Positions 18,248-28,112 are shown, counted from the stretch's first letter. The stretch: DNA of 64,000 nucleotides from Streptomyces sp. P9-A2 (GCF_036634175.1 NZ_JAZIFX010000001.1:1860001-1924000), one strand, 5' to 3'. Notes: a model not told the origin generated them from the sequence alone. Translations and numbers: made by a program.

Positions 18248-19003
18248 GAATCCGCCGTGCGGCGGCTGCGGGACGTACGGGTCGGCCGGCGGGTAGGGGT
18301 AGGGGCCGGGATCGGGGTCGGGGTCACGGGGGCCGAACAGCGCGGTCAGGCCCAGGTGGACGACCAGCCCTGCGAACGGCCAGGCCAGCAGCGCCCCTTT
18401 GGCGCTCAGCTTCAGCGGCGCGTCGAACGTCACGCCCTTGCCGGCGTCCCTCGCCTGGGCGATGACGTCCTGGGCGGGCCCGAGCCACACCCCGAGCCGC
18501 CACGCCAGCAGTGATCCGAGTAGCCCGCCGACCCCGAGCGCCACCACCAGCGGCACACCCCCGCGCCGCCGCGCGAGGAACACGGCGAGCGCGCTCACCG
18601 CGCCGAACGCCAGCGCGAGCAGCGCGAACGTCCCGTCCACGCCGATGGCCTGCTCGCCCTCGGTGTCCTTGAGGTAGACGACCCAGTTGTCGCCCGCGAC
18701 GTCGCCCACCAGCGGGACCCGCGGCGCCAGCCACCACCACAGCACCCCGAGCAGCACCCCGCCGAGCGCCACCGCCACCACGGTCACGGCGGCCTCGCGC
18801 AGTTCCGTCTTCATCCCGGGGCCGTCCTGTTCGTACCAGCCGTACCCTGCCCGGTCACCGTGCCCGGCGGACCCGGCGTCCGGGACTTCCGTGGCCGGCC
18901 CGTCGGCGGAGGCGGCGGCCACCTGCCCGGCGGACGGTGCCTGCCACCCGCCGTGCGGGGAGTGCTCATGCGGAGGCGGTGGTGGTGTCAGAGGTGCGCT
19001 CAC
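18236..19003 (-). CDS. Actinobacterial membrane protein with Pro-rich ends
   Basis: 255 residues. The N-terminal 60 residues are Pro/His/Gly-rich and soluble. Four membrane helices follow (about 72-92, 120-142, 148-168, 200-220), with LKDTEGEQAIGVDGTF between the first two, then a C-terminal tail of alternating Pro/Asp/Tyr. It resembles DUF2567-type proteins of Streptomyces, sometimes labelled ABC permease from its neighbours. No transporter signature is present. The gene is convergent with the bL37-like gene. Confidence 0.7.
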   Translation of the reverse strand: MSAPLTPPPPPHEHSPHGGWQAPSAGQVAAASADGPATEVPDAGSAGHGDRAGYGWYEQDGPGMKTELREAAVTVVAVALGGVLLGVLWWWLAPRVPLVGDVAGDNWVVYLKDTEGEQAIGVDGTFALLALAFGAVSALAVFLARRRGGVPLVVALGVGGLLGSLLAWRLGVWLGPAQDVIAQARDAGKGVTFDAPLKLSAKGALLAWPFAGLVVHLGLTALFGPRDPDPDPGPYPYPPADPYVPQPPHGGFPGP

Positions 19004-19083
19004 CCTGACATCGTGCCAGGCCCGGCTGTGCGGCGTGACACGGACAGGTCACCGACACGTCACCGAACGGGGCGCCGTACGGG

Positions 19084-20010
19084 TCAGCGGACGGCTGCCC
19101 TGCGGTACGCCCAGGCCGCCACGGCCAGCGAGAACACTCCGACCACCCCGCACACCGCGAGGTCGCCGAGGACCAGTGCCCAGTCGGGATGCGGCGCGAA
19201 GGTCCGCGCGAGGGCCTCGACACCGTACGTCGACGGCAGCAGGTCCCGGACGACGCGTACCGCCTCCGGCATCCGTTCCGCCGGCAGCACGCCCAGCAGC
19301 AGCGCGGCCGACATGCCGAGCTGGCCGAGCAGCGTGGCGAACTCGGGACGCGGCGCGAGCAGCCCCAGGGCGGCCCCCAGCCCGGCGAGCGCGGCACCCG
19401 ACAGCGGGATCACGGCGGCCAGCACCCACAGATGCGTCAGCGGCAGTCCGAACAGGACGCATCCGAAGGCCGCCGTCACCACCGTCCCCGGCACGGTGAA
19501 CGAGGCGTAGGCGCCGGCCGCGCCCAGCACCACCGCGGCCGGCGGGACCGGCAGCGTCGCGTAGTGGTCGAGTCCACCGCTGGCCCGCAGCTGTCCGAAG
19601 TACTGCGCGAGCAGGTTGAGCGCGACGAAGGCGACGACCAGGACGGCCGATCCGGCCACCACCGCCCGTGCCTCCGAGCCGCCGTCCACGACCCCGCGCA
19701 TCAGGATCATGATCCCGACGGACTGGAAGGTCGCCACGAACAGCAGCGGGATCCGCGCCACCCGCGCCCGGGAGAGCTGCGCCCGGTACACGGCCGCCAG
19801 CGACGGCCACAGCCGCGCCCGGGGGCCGAGCACGGCCGGCTGCGGCGCGGTCTCCTCCACGGCCAGGACGGCGCCCGGCAGGACATCGGCGGGTACGACA
19901 CTCACGTCGCGCTGCTCCCCTTCGCTCGGAGGTTCGCCCGGATCCATTCCGGCAGTCGTCCTGTTCCGTACGGATGCGGCGCCCGGCGCACTCAGGGGCC
20001 CGCCGTTCAT
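19084..20010 (-). CDS. ABC-2 type transporter permease
   Basis: 308 residues. A cytoplasmic N-terminus of about 70 residues precedes six membrane helices in ABC-2 arrangement, from about residue 90 to the end (FVALNLLAQYFGQ; GLPLTHLWVLAAVIPLSG; CGVVGVFSLAVAAWAY). ATG at 20008-20010 overlaps the ATPase stop by ATGA, so the pair is translationally coupled and forms one exporter. Substrate unknown, probably a drug, lipid or peptide by family. Confidence 0.85.
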   Translation of the reverse strand: MNGGPLSAPGAASVRNRTTAGMDPGEPPSEGEQRDVSVVPADVLPGAVLAVEETAPQPAVLGPRARLWPSLAAVYRAQLSRARVARIPLLFVATFQSVGIMILMRGVVDGGSEARAVVAGSAVLVVAFVALNLLAQYFGQLRASGGLDHYATLPVPPAAVVLGAAGAYASFTVPGTVVTAAFGCVLFGLPLTHLWVLAAVIPLSGAALAGLGAALGLLAPRPEFATLLGQLGMSAALLLGVLPAERMPEAVRVVRDLLPSTYGVEALARTFAPHPDWALVLGDLAVCGVVGVFSLAVAAWAYRRAAVR

Positions 20011-21026
20011 GCCTTCACCAGCCCCTGCCGTACGGCACCGCCCAGCGCCAGGTACACGTCCTCCAGAGTGGGCGTGGTGAGCGTGAAGTCGTCCAGGGCG
20101 GCGAAGGCGGCGCCGCCGGTGACCGTGGCGACGACGGCACGGGCCTCCTCCGGCCCGAGCCGCAGTGTCCAGCGGCGGCCGGACTCGACGGCGCGGTCCT
20201 GGAGCGCGGCGACCTCCGGTACGTGCAGGGGGGCCGTCTCGCGCCACACCAGGTCGACCCGGACCTCGCCCGCGACCTGTTCCTTCAGTCCGGACGGGCT
20301 GTCGCAGGCGATCACCCGGCCCTGGTCGAGCACGGCGACCCGGTCGAGCACGGTCTCGGCCTCGATGACGTTGTGGGTGACCAGCAGCACGGTGGCGCCC
20401 TGCTCGGCCCGGCGTCGGTCGACGGCGGACCACACCGCGCGCCGCGCGATCGGGTCCATGCCGACGGTGGGTTCGTCGAGCACCAGCAGGGGCCGCTCGC
20501 CGACCAGCGAGGCGGCGAAACAGGCCAGCCGGCGCTGGCCGCCGGACAGCTTCTTCAGGGGGCGCGCGGCGATCGGGGCGAGCCCGAGTTCGTCGAGGAC
20601 GTCGTCCCGCTCCGCGCACGCCCGCTTCGCGTCGAGGCCGCGCAGCCGCGCGGTGGTCTCGACGGCGAGCGACACGGTCAGCTCGTCGAGGGCGGTGGAC
20701 TCCTGCCCGAGGTAGGCGAGGATCCTCGCGGCCCGCTCGGGGTGGCGCACGATGTCGTGGCCGAGGATGTGGACGCTGCCGCGGTCGGGCCGCATCAGTC
20801 CGGTGAGCTGGCGTACGAGGGTGGACTTGCCGGCACCGTTCGGCCCGAGCAGTCCGAAGATCTCACCGCGCCGGACGTCGAGCGCGACGTCGTCGGTGGC
20901 CCGGATCTCGGGGGTCGCCGGCACTCCGCGGCGTCCTCGGGCCGCCGGATAGGTCTTGGTCAGCCCGCGCACCACGCACACGGTGTCACCGTCGTGCCGG
21001 AATGCCTGTACCGCGCGCGTACTCAC
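20007..21026 (-). CDS. ABC transporter ATP-binding protein
   Basis: 339 residues with all ATPase motifs: Walker A LLGPNGAGKST, Q-loop YLGQES, signature LSGGQRR, Walker B LLVLDEPTVGMDP and H-switch VTHNV. This is the DrrA/CcmA-like class with a C-terminal regulatory domain of about 90 residues. GTG at 21024-21026 was preferred to longer starts, whose extra residues have no conserved content. It is operonic with the permease downstream. Confidence 0.9.
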   Translation of the reverse strand: MSTRAVQAFRHDGDTVCVVRGLTKTYPAARGRRGVPATPEIRATDDVALDVRRGEIFGLLGPNGAGKSTLVRQLTGLMRPDRGSVHILGHDIVRHPERAARILAYLGQESTALDELTVSLAVETTARLRGLDAKRACAERDDVLDELGLAPIAARPLKKLSGGQRRLACFAASLVGERPLLVLDEPTVGMDPIARRAVWSAVDRRRAEQGATVLLVTHNVIEAETVLDRVAVLDQGRVIACDSPSGLKEQVAGEVRVDLVWRETAPLHVPEVAALQDRAVESGRRWTLRLGPEEARAVVATVTGGAAFAALDDFTLTTPTLEDVYLALGGAVRQGLVKA

Positions 21027-21191
21027 AAGGCACGAGACTACGGGGTCCGCGCCCCCGTTCCACTTCCGGGTCGGCCGACCGCCCCGGATCCGCCGGTGGA
21101 ACGACGAGCCCCCCGCAAGGCGCCGGCCCGTCCCGGCGCGGGGCCGTACGCGGCGGCGCCGCACGGTCAGCGCCCGGCCCGGGCATCGGGG

Positions 21192-22412
21192 TCAGTCCCC
21201 GACCGGGGCACGGTCCGTCCCCGTACGCGCGTCCAGCTCGCGCCAGAAGCCCGCCCGGATGGCGTACCGGTCGCGTTCGTCGATCTGGTCGTCCTTGTGG
21301 GCGAGCAGGCCGAAGCGGGCGGCGTAGCGCAGCAGCTCGCCGTCGACGCGGTGCGGGATGCGGGGGTACATGCCGGACAGCTTCTGGAGGCCGCCCTGGT
21401 CCCCCAGCCGCTCCACCCAGCGGCGGGCGAAGACCTGTCCCACCTCGAAGGGGTCCCCGCCGACCGTGGTGATGTCCTCCTCGCGGTCGGCCCACCGCTG
21501 CTCCGCCGTGGTCAGCTGGGCGAGCGTCGGCATGGAGGCCGCCTCGAGGGGCTCGGCGACGGGCCGGTCGACCCAGCCCTTGTCGGAGGACCAGCGCAGG
21601 GTGGCGGACTGCGGCGGGTGGGGGTGCGGGGGGCCGGGAGCGCGCAGGGCCGCCAGGTCCTTGGGCGTGGGTACGCCCTTGGCGGCGGGCGTCCGCTCGC
21701 CGGTGCCGTTGTGTCCGGCGGCGGCCGGGTGCGGCGGCTCCTGGGCGGCCGGTTCCTCCCCCGGGGCGGGCGCGGACTCCGGCAGCGGGGCGGAGAGGAT
21801 CGCGGCGATCTCGGAGCGTGCGGCGGGGGGCGGCGCGCACACGCCGGAATGGTCCTCCTTGGCGCGCACCGCCTTGGTGATCCAGGCACGGTCCAGCACC
21901 CGGCGTTCGTCGGCCTCGGCGACCAGGTCCTCGGACTGGTTGTAGTCGCCGTCGGCGGCCTGGACGGCCCACAGGTGGACGGCGACACCGTGCTCCTTGG
22001 CCGCCATCATGCCGGGCAGCAGGTCGCCGTCGCCGGTGACCAGGACGATGTCGGAACAGGCGCGGTTGCGGGCCAGCTCGGTCAACTCGGCGTGCATGGC
22101 GGCGTCGACGCCCTTCTGCGCCCAACGGCCGTCGCTGCGGGTGAGCGCGCCCAGCCGGACGGTGACCCTGGGCATGACCCGAAGCCGGCGGTGCTCGGGC
22201 TGCGGCACCCGGTCCGGGGCGCCGTCGAACCAGTAGATGCGCAACAGGGGCCGGCCCGTGTCGGACTCGGCCCGGTCGCGCAACCCCTGGATGAGGGCGG
22301 CGTGATCGACGGTGATCCGGGACCGCGAGGGCTCCCCGGCGAGGAGACTGGCGGCGGCCCCCAGCAGATACCCGGCGTCCACCAGGACGATGCAGCGGTC
22401 CACGCGATCCAC
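21192..22412 (-). CDS. NYN-domain (PIN-like) putative ribonuclease
   Basis: 406 residues. The N-terminal 175 form a NYN domain, with acidic residues in IVLVDAGYLL, GVDAAMHAELTELA and SDIVLVTGDGDLLPGM in the metal-site positions of PIN-like nucleases. A Pro/Ala-rich linker (about 200-260) leads to a conserved C-terminal helical domain (AEQRWADREEDI, RRWVERLGDQ, IDERDRYAIRAGFW). NYN proteins are predicted to process RNA; the substrate here is unknown. It is divergent from the 54-aa gene. Confidence 0.85.
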   Translation of the reverse strand: MDRVDRCIVLVDAGYLLGAAASLLAGEPSRSRITVDHAALIQGLRDRAESDTGRPLLRIYWFDGAPDRVPQPEHRRLRVMPRVTVRLGALTRSDGRWAQKGVDAAMHAELTELARNRACSDIVLVTGDGDLLPGMMAAKEHGVAVHLWAVQAADGDYNQSEDLVAEADERRVLDRAWITKAVRAKEDHSGVCAPPPAARSEIAAILSAPLPESAPAPGEEPAAQEPPHPAAAGHNGTGERTPAAKGVPTPKDLAALRAPGPPHPHPPQSATLRWSSDKGWVDRPVAEPLEAASMPTLAQLTTAEQRWADREEDITTVGGDPFEVGQVFARRWVERLGDQGGLQKLSGMYPRIPHRVDGELLRYAARFGLLAHKDDQIDERDRYAIRAGFWRELDARTGTDRAPVGD

Positions 22413-22606
22413 CCTCTTTCCGGGAGGTTTGCTTCGGGCTTGCTTCGAGTCTGCCCGACCACGCCGGGGTTAACGGCCCGAACTCGATCTTCGGCGTGGC
22501 GTTTCCACACTTCCTTCGCCGACTCACCCTGTCACACACGGTAATTGTCCGACATGCGACGATCCTTCCGCCATGTGAGTCTGGTCCCGGTCCTGGAACC
22601 AGGGTG

Positions 22607-22657
22607 CCTCGTTCGGATCGGGCCGGGCCCCGCGAGCCCGGCGGGATCCGAACGAGG
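22607..22657 (+). promoter_or_regulatory. Large hairpin in the leader of the 54-aa gene
   Basis: Outer arms of 13 bp (22607-22619 with 22645-22657) are perfectly complementary and enclose a second 7-bp stem (GCCGGGC/GCCCGGC). It lies between two divergent genes, so it cannot be the terminator of either annotated neighbour. It ends 29 bp before the ATG at 22687, so it probably sits in that gene's 5' leader. Confidence 0.55.
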
Positions 22658-22686
22658 GGCCCTACATCCCCACAGGAGGCATCACC

Positions 22687-22851
22687 ATGGCCAAGAACAA
22701 GAACCGTGAACGAAAGCAGCCGCAGACCGCACGCGCCCAGCAGACGGCGCAGCATCCCTCGGCGGAGCCGCAGACCGAGCAGCACGGCCCGCAGATCACG
22801 CCCGGAGATGTCGCCCGCAAGGGCAGGGAGAAGCGCTTCGGCCACAACTGA
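22687..22851 (+). CDS. 54-residue hydrophilic basic protein
   Basis: It starts MAKNKNRERKQPQTARAQQ and ends with a conserved-looking GDVARKGREKRFGHN. It is rich in Gln, Lys and Arg, and the middle looks disordered. A strong AGGAGG ribosome binding site stands 7 bp before the ATG, and a 14-bp terminator follows the gene, so expression is likely. Similar short proteins are conserved in Streptomyces without known function. Confidence 0.75.
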   Translation: MAKNKNRERKQPQTARAQQTAQHPSAEPQTEQHGPQITPGDVARKGREKRFGHN

Positions 22852-22893
22852 CGCCCGCGCGGTGGACTTGTGAGCCACGCGCACGGCATGTGC

Positions 22894-22927
22894 AGAGGGG
22901 TGTGCCCGTCACCGGGCGCACCCCTCT
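22894..22927. terminator. Bidirectional terminator between 54-aa gene and dnaE
   Basis: A 14-bp stem (22894-22907 with 22914-22927, one G-T wobble) with a 6-nt loop sits between convergent stops. It can serve both genes. Confidence 0.75.
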
Positions 22928-22983
22928 TGGCCGTCGGTCTCGGCCGTCTCGCCGGTCGCCCGGCCCGCGATCCGCCGGGCCGG

Positions 22984-25900
22984 TCAGCCCGCCAGGCAGG
23001 ACGGGCCGAGGAGGACCTTGAGGTCGCCGAACAGGGCGGGGTCCGGCTTCACCCGGTGCCGGTCCAGGCGCAGCACCGTCGTCTTCGTCGGCCCCTGGAG
23101 TTTGATGCGGACCTCGCTGTCGCCCTTGTGGTGGCCGAGGATCTCGCCGAGGCGGCTGACCATCGGGGGGGTGACCCTGGTCGCCGGGATGGTGAGCACG
23201 ACGGGCGCGTTGGTGCCCGCGTTGGACAGGTCCGGCACCTGGAGCTCCATGGCGACCAACCGCGGCACGTCCTCGCGCTTGTCGAGCCGGCCCTTGACGA
23301 ACACCACGGCGTCCTCGACGAGTTGGGTCGAGACGAGCTGGTAGGTCGCGGGGAAGAACATGCACTCGATGGACCCGGCGAGGTCTTCCACGGTGGCGAT
23401 CGCCCAGGCGTTGCCCTGCTTGGTCATCTTGCGCTGGAGGCCGGAGATGATGCCGCCGATGGTGACCACCGCGCCGTCGCCGAAGTCGCCGCCGGTGAGC
23501 TGGGAGATGCCCGCGTCGGCCTTGTCGGACAGGACGTGCTCCAGCCCGAACAGCGGGTGGTCGGAGACGTACAGTCCGAGCATCTCCCGCTCCTGCGCGA
23601 GCAGGTAGGTCTTGTCCCACTCGTCGTCGGTGAAGGTGACGTCGAGGCCGAAGCCGGGCTCGCTGGTCTCCTCCTCGCCCATGCCGCCGAAGAGGTCGAA
23701 CTGTCCCTCGGCCTCCTTGCGCTTGACCGCGACCACGTTGTCGATCATCGGCTCGTACTGGGCGGTGAGGCCCTTGCGGGTGTGCCCCATGGAGTCGAAG
23801 GCGCCCGCCTTGATCAGCGACTCGGTGGTCCGCTTGTTGCAGACGACCGCCTCGACCTTGTCGAGGTAGTCCGGGAAGGAGTCGTACTTCCCCTTGGCCT
23901 TGCGGCTCTTGATGATCGACTCGACGACGTTGGTGCCGACGTTGCGGACCGCGGACAGGCCGAAGAGGATCACGTCGTCGCCCTGCGCGGCGAAGTTCGA
24001 CTCCGACTCGTTGACGTTCGGCGGGAGCACCTTGATGCCCATGCGGCGGCACTCGTTGAGGTAGACGGCCGACTTGTCCTTGTCGTCCTTGACCGAGGTG
24101 AGCAGCGCGGCCATGTACTCGGCCGGGTAGTTCGCCTTGAGGTAGCCGGTCCAGTACGACACCAGTCCGTACGCGGCGGAGTGGGCCTTGTTGAACGCGT
24201 AGCCGGCGAAGGGGACCAGTACGTCCCACAGGGCCTGGATCGCCTCGTCGCTGTAGCCGTTCCCGCGGGCGCCCTCCTGGAAGAGGACGAAGTTCTTCGC
24301 CAGCTCGTCGGGCTTCTTCTTGCCCATCACGCGGCGGAGGATGTCGGCCTCGCCGAGCGAGTAGCCCGCGATGATCTGGGCGGCCTTCTGTACCTGCTCC
24401 TGGTAGACGATCAGGCCGTAGGTGACCGACAGCACCTCCCGGAGCGGCTCCTCCAGCTCCTTGTGGATCGGTGTGATCTCCTGGCGGCCGTTCTTGCGCT
24501 CCGCGTAGTTGATGTGCGAGTTCATGCCCATCGGGCCCGGCCGGTAGAGGGCCGAGACGGCGGAGATGTCCTCGAAGTTGTCGGGCTGCATCTGGCGGAG
24601 CAGCGAGCGCATCGGGCCGCCGTCGAACTGGAAGACGCCGAGGGTGTCACCGCGGCAGAGCAGTTCGAAGGTCTTGGGGTCGTCCAGCGGGAGGGCGAGC
24701 ATCTCCAGGTCGATGCCCTTGTTGGCCTTCACCATCTTGATGGCGTCGTCCATGATCGTGAGGTTGCGCAGGCCCAGGAAGTCCATCTTCAGGAGGCCGA
24801 GCGACTCGCACTGGGGGTAGTCCCACTGTGTGATGGTCACGCCGTCGGTGTGCCGCGTCCAGAGCGGGGCGTGGTCGACGATGGGTTCGCTGGACATGAT
24901 CACGCCGGCCGCGTGCACGCCCATCTGCCGCACGAGGCCCTCGACGCCCTTGGCGGTGTCGATGACCTTCTTCACGTCCGGCTCGTTCTCGTACATCGCG
25001 CGGATCTCGCCGGCCTCGTTGTAGCGCGGGTGCGAGGGGTTGGTGATGCCGTCGAGGTCGATGCCCTTGCCGAGGACGTCGGCGGGCATGGCCTTGGTGA
25101 GCCGGTCGCCCATGGCGTACGGGTAGCCCAGTACGCGCGCGGAGTCCTTGATGGCGTTCTTCGCCTTGATCTTGCCGTAGGTGCCGATCATGGCGACCTT
25201 GTCGGCGCCGTACTTCTCCGTCACGTACCGGATCACCTCGACGCGCCTGCGCTCGTCGAAGTCGATGTCGACGTCGGGCATGGAGACGCGTTCGGGGTTG
25301 AGGAACCGCTCGAAGATCAGGCCGTGCGGGATCGGGTCGAGGTCGGTGATGCCCATGGCGTACGCCACGATCGAGCCGGCCGCGGAGCCGCGGCCGGGGC
25401 CGACCGCGATGCCCTGCTTCTTGGCCCACATGATGAAGTCGGCGACGACGAGGAAGTACCCGGGGAAGCCCATCGAGATGATGGTGTCCATCTCGTACTC
25501 GACCTGCTTCATGCGGTCGTCCGGGATGCCGCCCGGGAAGCGGCGCTCCATGCCGCGCATGGTTTCCTCACGGAACCAGCTGACCTCGGTGTATCCCTCA
25601 GGGATATCGAACTTGGGCATGAGGTCGCGCTTCTCGAACATGCCCGTGGTGTCGACCATGTCGGCGATCAGCCTGGTGTTGGCGCAGCCCTGCTGCCAGG
25701 CGTCGGAGGAGTCGATGGCGTACATCTCGTCGGTGGACTTGAGGTAGTAGCCGGTGCCGTCGAACCGGAAGCGGTCGGGGTCGGAGAGGTTCTTGCCGGT
25801 CTGGATGCACAGCAGTGCGTCGTGGGCGGTCGCCTCGTTCGCGTACGTGTAGTGCGAGTCGTTGGTCACCAGGGGCGGGATGCCGAGTTTCTTCCCGATC

Positions 25901-26523
25901 TCCAGCAGCCCGTCACGGACCCGGCGCTCGATCTCGATGCCGTGGTCCATCAGCTCCAGGAAGTACCGCTCCTTGCCGAAGATGTCCTGGTAGTCGGCGG
26001 CCGCCTTCAGCGCCTCGTCGAAGTGGCCGAGGCGCAGCCTGGTCTGGACCTCGCCGGAGGGGCAGCCGGTGGAGGCGACCAGCCCGGTGGACCACTTGGA
26101 GATGGTCTCCTTGTCCATCCGGGGCCACTTCTGCAGCCAGCCCTCCGCGTACGCGTCGGAGGAGAGCCGGAAGAGGTTGTGCAGGCCCGTGCTGTCGACC
26201 GCCCAGATGGTCTTGTGGGTGTAACCGCCCGAACCGGAGACGTCGTCCCGCTTCTGGTGCGGCTGACCCCACTGGATCTTGCGCTTGGTGCGCCGCGACT
26301 CGGGCGCGACATAGGCCTCGATCCCGATGATCGGGGTGACTCCGGCCTTCTGCGCGGTGTGGAAGAAGTCGTACGCGCCGTGCAGGTTGCCGTGGTCGGA
26401 CATGGCGATGTGGCTCATGCCCATCTCGTTGCAGGCGTTGAACATGTCCTTCAGCCGCGCGGCACCGTCCAGCAGGGAGTACTGGGTGTGGACGTGCAGG
26501 TGCGTGAACGGCGTCTTCGACAC
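22984..26523 (-). CDS. dnaE: DNA polymerase III alpha subunit
   Basis: Replicative polymerase catalytic subunit, 1179 residues. The N-terminal PHP domain starts HLHVHTQYSLLDG. The catalytic palm aspartates are in MPDVDIDFDERRR near residue 420, preceded by VGPGRGSAAGS. The tudor-like OB fold (TIGGIISGLQRKMTKQG) is towards the end. GTG at 26521-26523 follows a GGAGG ribosome binding site and places the PHP motif at the expected position. It lies in a single-gene unit that converges on the 54-aa gene. Confidence 0.97.
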   Translation of the reverse strand: MSKTPFTHLHVHTQYSLLDGAARLKDMFNACNEMGMSHIAMSDHGNLHGAYDFFHTAQKAGVTPIIGIEAYVAPESRRTKRKIQWGQPHQKRDDVSGSGGYTHKTIWAVDSTGLHNLFRLSSDAYAEGWLQKWPRMDKETISKWSTGLVASTGCPSGEVQTRLRLGHFDEALKAAADYQDIFGKERYFLELMDHGIEIERRVRDGLLEIGKKLGIPPLVTNDSHYTYANEATAHDALLCIQTGKNLSDPDRFRFDGTGYYLKSTDEMYAIDSSDAWQQGCANTRLIADMVDTTGMFEKRDLMPKFDIPEGYTEVSWFREETMRGMERRFPGGIPDDRMKQVEYEMDTIISMGFPGYFLVVADFIMWAKKQGIAVGPGRGSAAGSIVAYAMGITDLDPIPHGLIFERFLNPERVSMPDVDIDFDERRRVEVIRYVTEKYGADKVAMIGTYGKIKAKNAIKDSARVLGYPYAMGDRLTKAMPADVLGKGIDLDGITNPSHPRYNEAGEIRAMYENEPDVKKVIDTAKGVEGLVRQMGVHAAGVIMSSEPIVDHAPLWTRHTDGVTITQWDYPQCESLGLLKMDFLGLRNLTIMDDAIKMVKANKGIDLEMLALPLDDPKTFELLCRGDTLGVFQFDGGPMRSLLRQMQPDNFEDISAVSALYRPGPMGMNSHINYAERKNGRQEITPIHKELEEPLREVLSVTYGLIVYQEQVQKAAQIIAGYSLGEADILRRVMGKKKPDELAKNFVLFQEGARGNGYSDEAIQALWDVLVPFAGYAFNKAHSAAYGLVSYWTGYLKANYPAEYMAALLTSVKDDKDKSAVYLNECRRMGIKVLPPNVNESESNFAAQGDDVILFGLSAVRNVGTNVVESIIKSRKAKGKYDSFPDYLDKVEAVVCNKRTTESLIKAGAFDSMGHTRKGLTAQYEPMIDNVVAVKRKEAEGQFDLFGGMGEEETSEPGFGLDVTFTDDEWDKTYLLAQEREMLGLYVSDHPLFGLEHVLSDKADAGISQLTGGDFGDGAVVTIGGIISGLQRKMTKQGNAWAIATVEDLAGSIECMFFPATYQLVSTQLVEDAVVFVKGRLDKREDVPRLVAMELQVPDLSNAGTNAPVVLTIPATRVTPPMVSRLGEILGHHKGDSEVRIKLQGPTKTTVLRLDRHRVKPDPALFGDLKVLLGPSCLAG

Positions 26524-26781
26524 GGTTCGGCCTCCGAGGATGAATGCTGCGGCGCGGAGCGCCCCGTCCAGAGGGGTGGTCGGGTGGCGGGTGGACACTC
26601 GGCGACGGGCAGGCGGACAGTCTGGTGGTCAGCGTCGAAGTCTATGCCCCGGCACTGACACGCGAGGCTCCCCGGGACGTACCTTCGGGCGAGCCGCACG
26701 GGCACTCAGGTGACGTGCCGCACGTTGACTCGGGGACGGATCAGCCGTCCCCGAATATCCCGTACCAGGAGGCACTCAGCG

Positions 26782-28107
26782 ATGTCGGTCCCGCAGCTCG
26801 ACGACGAGCACCGCGGCGAGGAGATCCTCGCCGTTCTCGACACCGCCTTCGGCGAGCTCCTGGCCGCCGACCCGGCCGCCTTCCGTGTGAAGTTCCGGAA
26901 GATGGCGGCCTCGGCGTTCGCGTTCTACCGAGGCACGGCGTGTCTCTTCTACCACGATCTGGACGCCGAGAAGCGCGGCGGCCCGTACCTGGACGACCGG
27001 ACGTCCCGGGTGTGGATCCACGGCGATCTGCACGCGGAGAACTTCGGCACGTACATGGACTCCAACGGCCGTCTGGTCTTCAACGTCAACGACTTCGACG
27101 AGGCCTACGTCGGCCCCTTCACCTGGGACCTCAAGCGCTTCGCCGCCTCCATGGCGCTGATCGGCTACGCGAAGGCGCTCAGCGACGAGCAGATCACCGA
27201 GCTGGTGCGGATCTACACGGCCGCGTACCGGGAGCGGATCCACGCGCTGGCGACCGGCGTGAAGAGCGACGAGGTGCCGCCGTTCACGCTGGACACCGCG
27301 CAGGGTCCGCTGCTCGACGCGCTGCGCGACGCCCGCTCGCTGACCCGGTTCGGGCTGCTGGACTCGATGACCGTCATCCGTGACTTCGAGCGCCGCTTCG
27401 CCTCCGGCGGCGGCGCGGTCGAGCTCGACGCCGCCACCCGCTACAAGGTCCTCGCCGCTTTCGACGGCTACCTGGAGACGCTGCCGGACGCCTCGCTGGC
27501 CCGTCCGGACTCCTACCGGGTGAAGGACGTCGTGGGCCGCCGGGGCGTGGGCATCGGCTCGGCCGGGCTGCCGTCGTACAACATCCTGCTGGAGGGGCAC
27601 AGCGACGCCCTGGAGAACGATGTGGTGATCTACATCAAGCAGGCGCAGACGCCGGCCGTCTCCCGGCACATCACCGACCCGTCGATCCGGGACTACTTCC
27701 AGCACGAGGGCCACCGCACGGTGATCTCCCAGCGCGCCCTGCAGGCGCACGCGGACCCGTGGCTGGGCTGGGCCGAGCTGGACGGCGCGGGGCAGCTGGT
27801 CGCGGAGGTCTCGCCGTACGCGGTGGACCTGGACTGGGGCGACATCGACGAGCCGGAGGAGATCGCGCAGGTCGTCGCCGACCTCGGCCGGGCCACGGCC
27901 ACGATGCACGCGGCGGCGGACGACACGTCCGGCGAGTCACTGGTGCCGTTCTCCACCGAGCGCGCCATCGACGCGGCGATCGCGGCCGACGAGGAGGGCC
28001 TGGAGCCCCTGCTGGTCGACTTCGCGCACAGCTACGGCGCCCGTGCGCGCGGCGACCACCAGATCTTCCTGGACCTGTTCCGCAACGGCAGGATCCCGGG
28101 ACTGTGA
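26782..28107 (+). CDS. DUF2252 family protein (kinase-like)
   Basis: 441 residues, ATG at 26782 after AGGAGG. It carries VWIHGDLHAENFGTY followed about 20 residues later by FNVNDFDEAY. These resemble the catalytic HGDLHxxN and metal-binding D-F-D motifs of aminoglycoside-phosphotransferase-like kinases. A glycine-rich KDVVGRRGVGIGSAG and the lysine in VVIYIKQAQ also fit a circularly permuted or divergent kinase fold. The family has no settled function. It is transcribed away from dnaE. Confidence 0.85.
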   Translation: MSVPQLDDEHRGEEILAVLDTAFGELLAADPAAFRVKFRKMAASAFAFYRGTACLFYHDLDAEKRGGPYLDDRTSRVWIHGDLHAENFGTYMDSNGRLVFNVNDFDEAYVGPFTWDLKRFAASMALIGYAKALSDEQITELVRIYTAAYRERIHALATGVKSDEVPPFTLDTAQGPLLDALRDARSLTRFGLLDSMTVIRDFERRFASGGGAVELDAATRYKVLAAFDGYLETLPDASLARPDSYRVKDVVGRRGVGIGSAGLPSYNILLEGHSDALENDVVIYIKQAQTPAVSRHITDPSIRDYFQHEGHRTVISQRALQAHADPWLGWAELDGAGQLVAEVSPYAVDLDWGDIDEPEEIAQVVADLGRATATMHAAADDTSGESLVPFSTERAIDAAIAADEEGLEPLLVDFAHSYGARARGDHQIFLDLFRNGRIPGL

Positions 28108-28112
28108 CCTTC

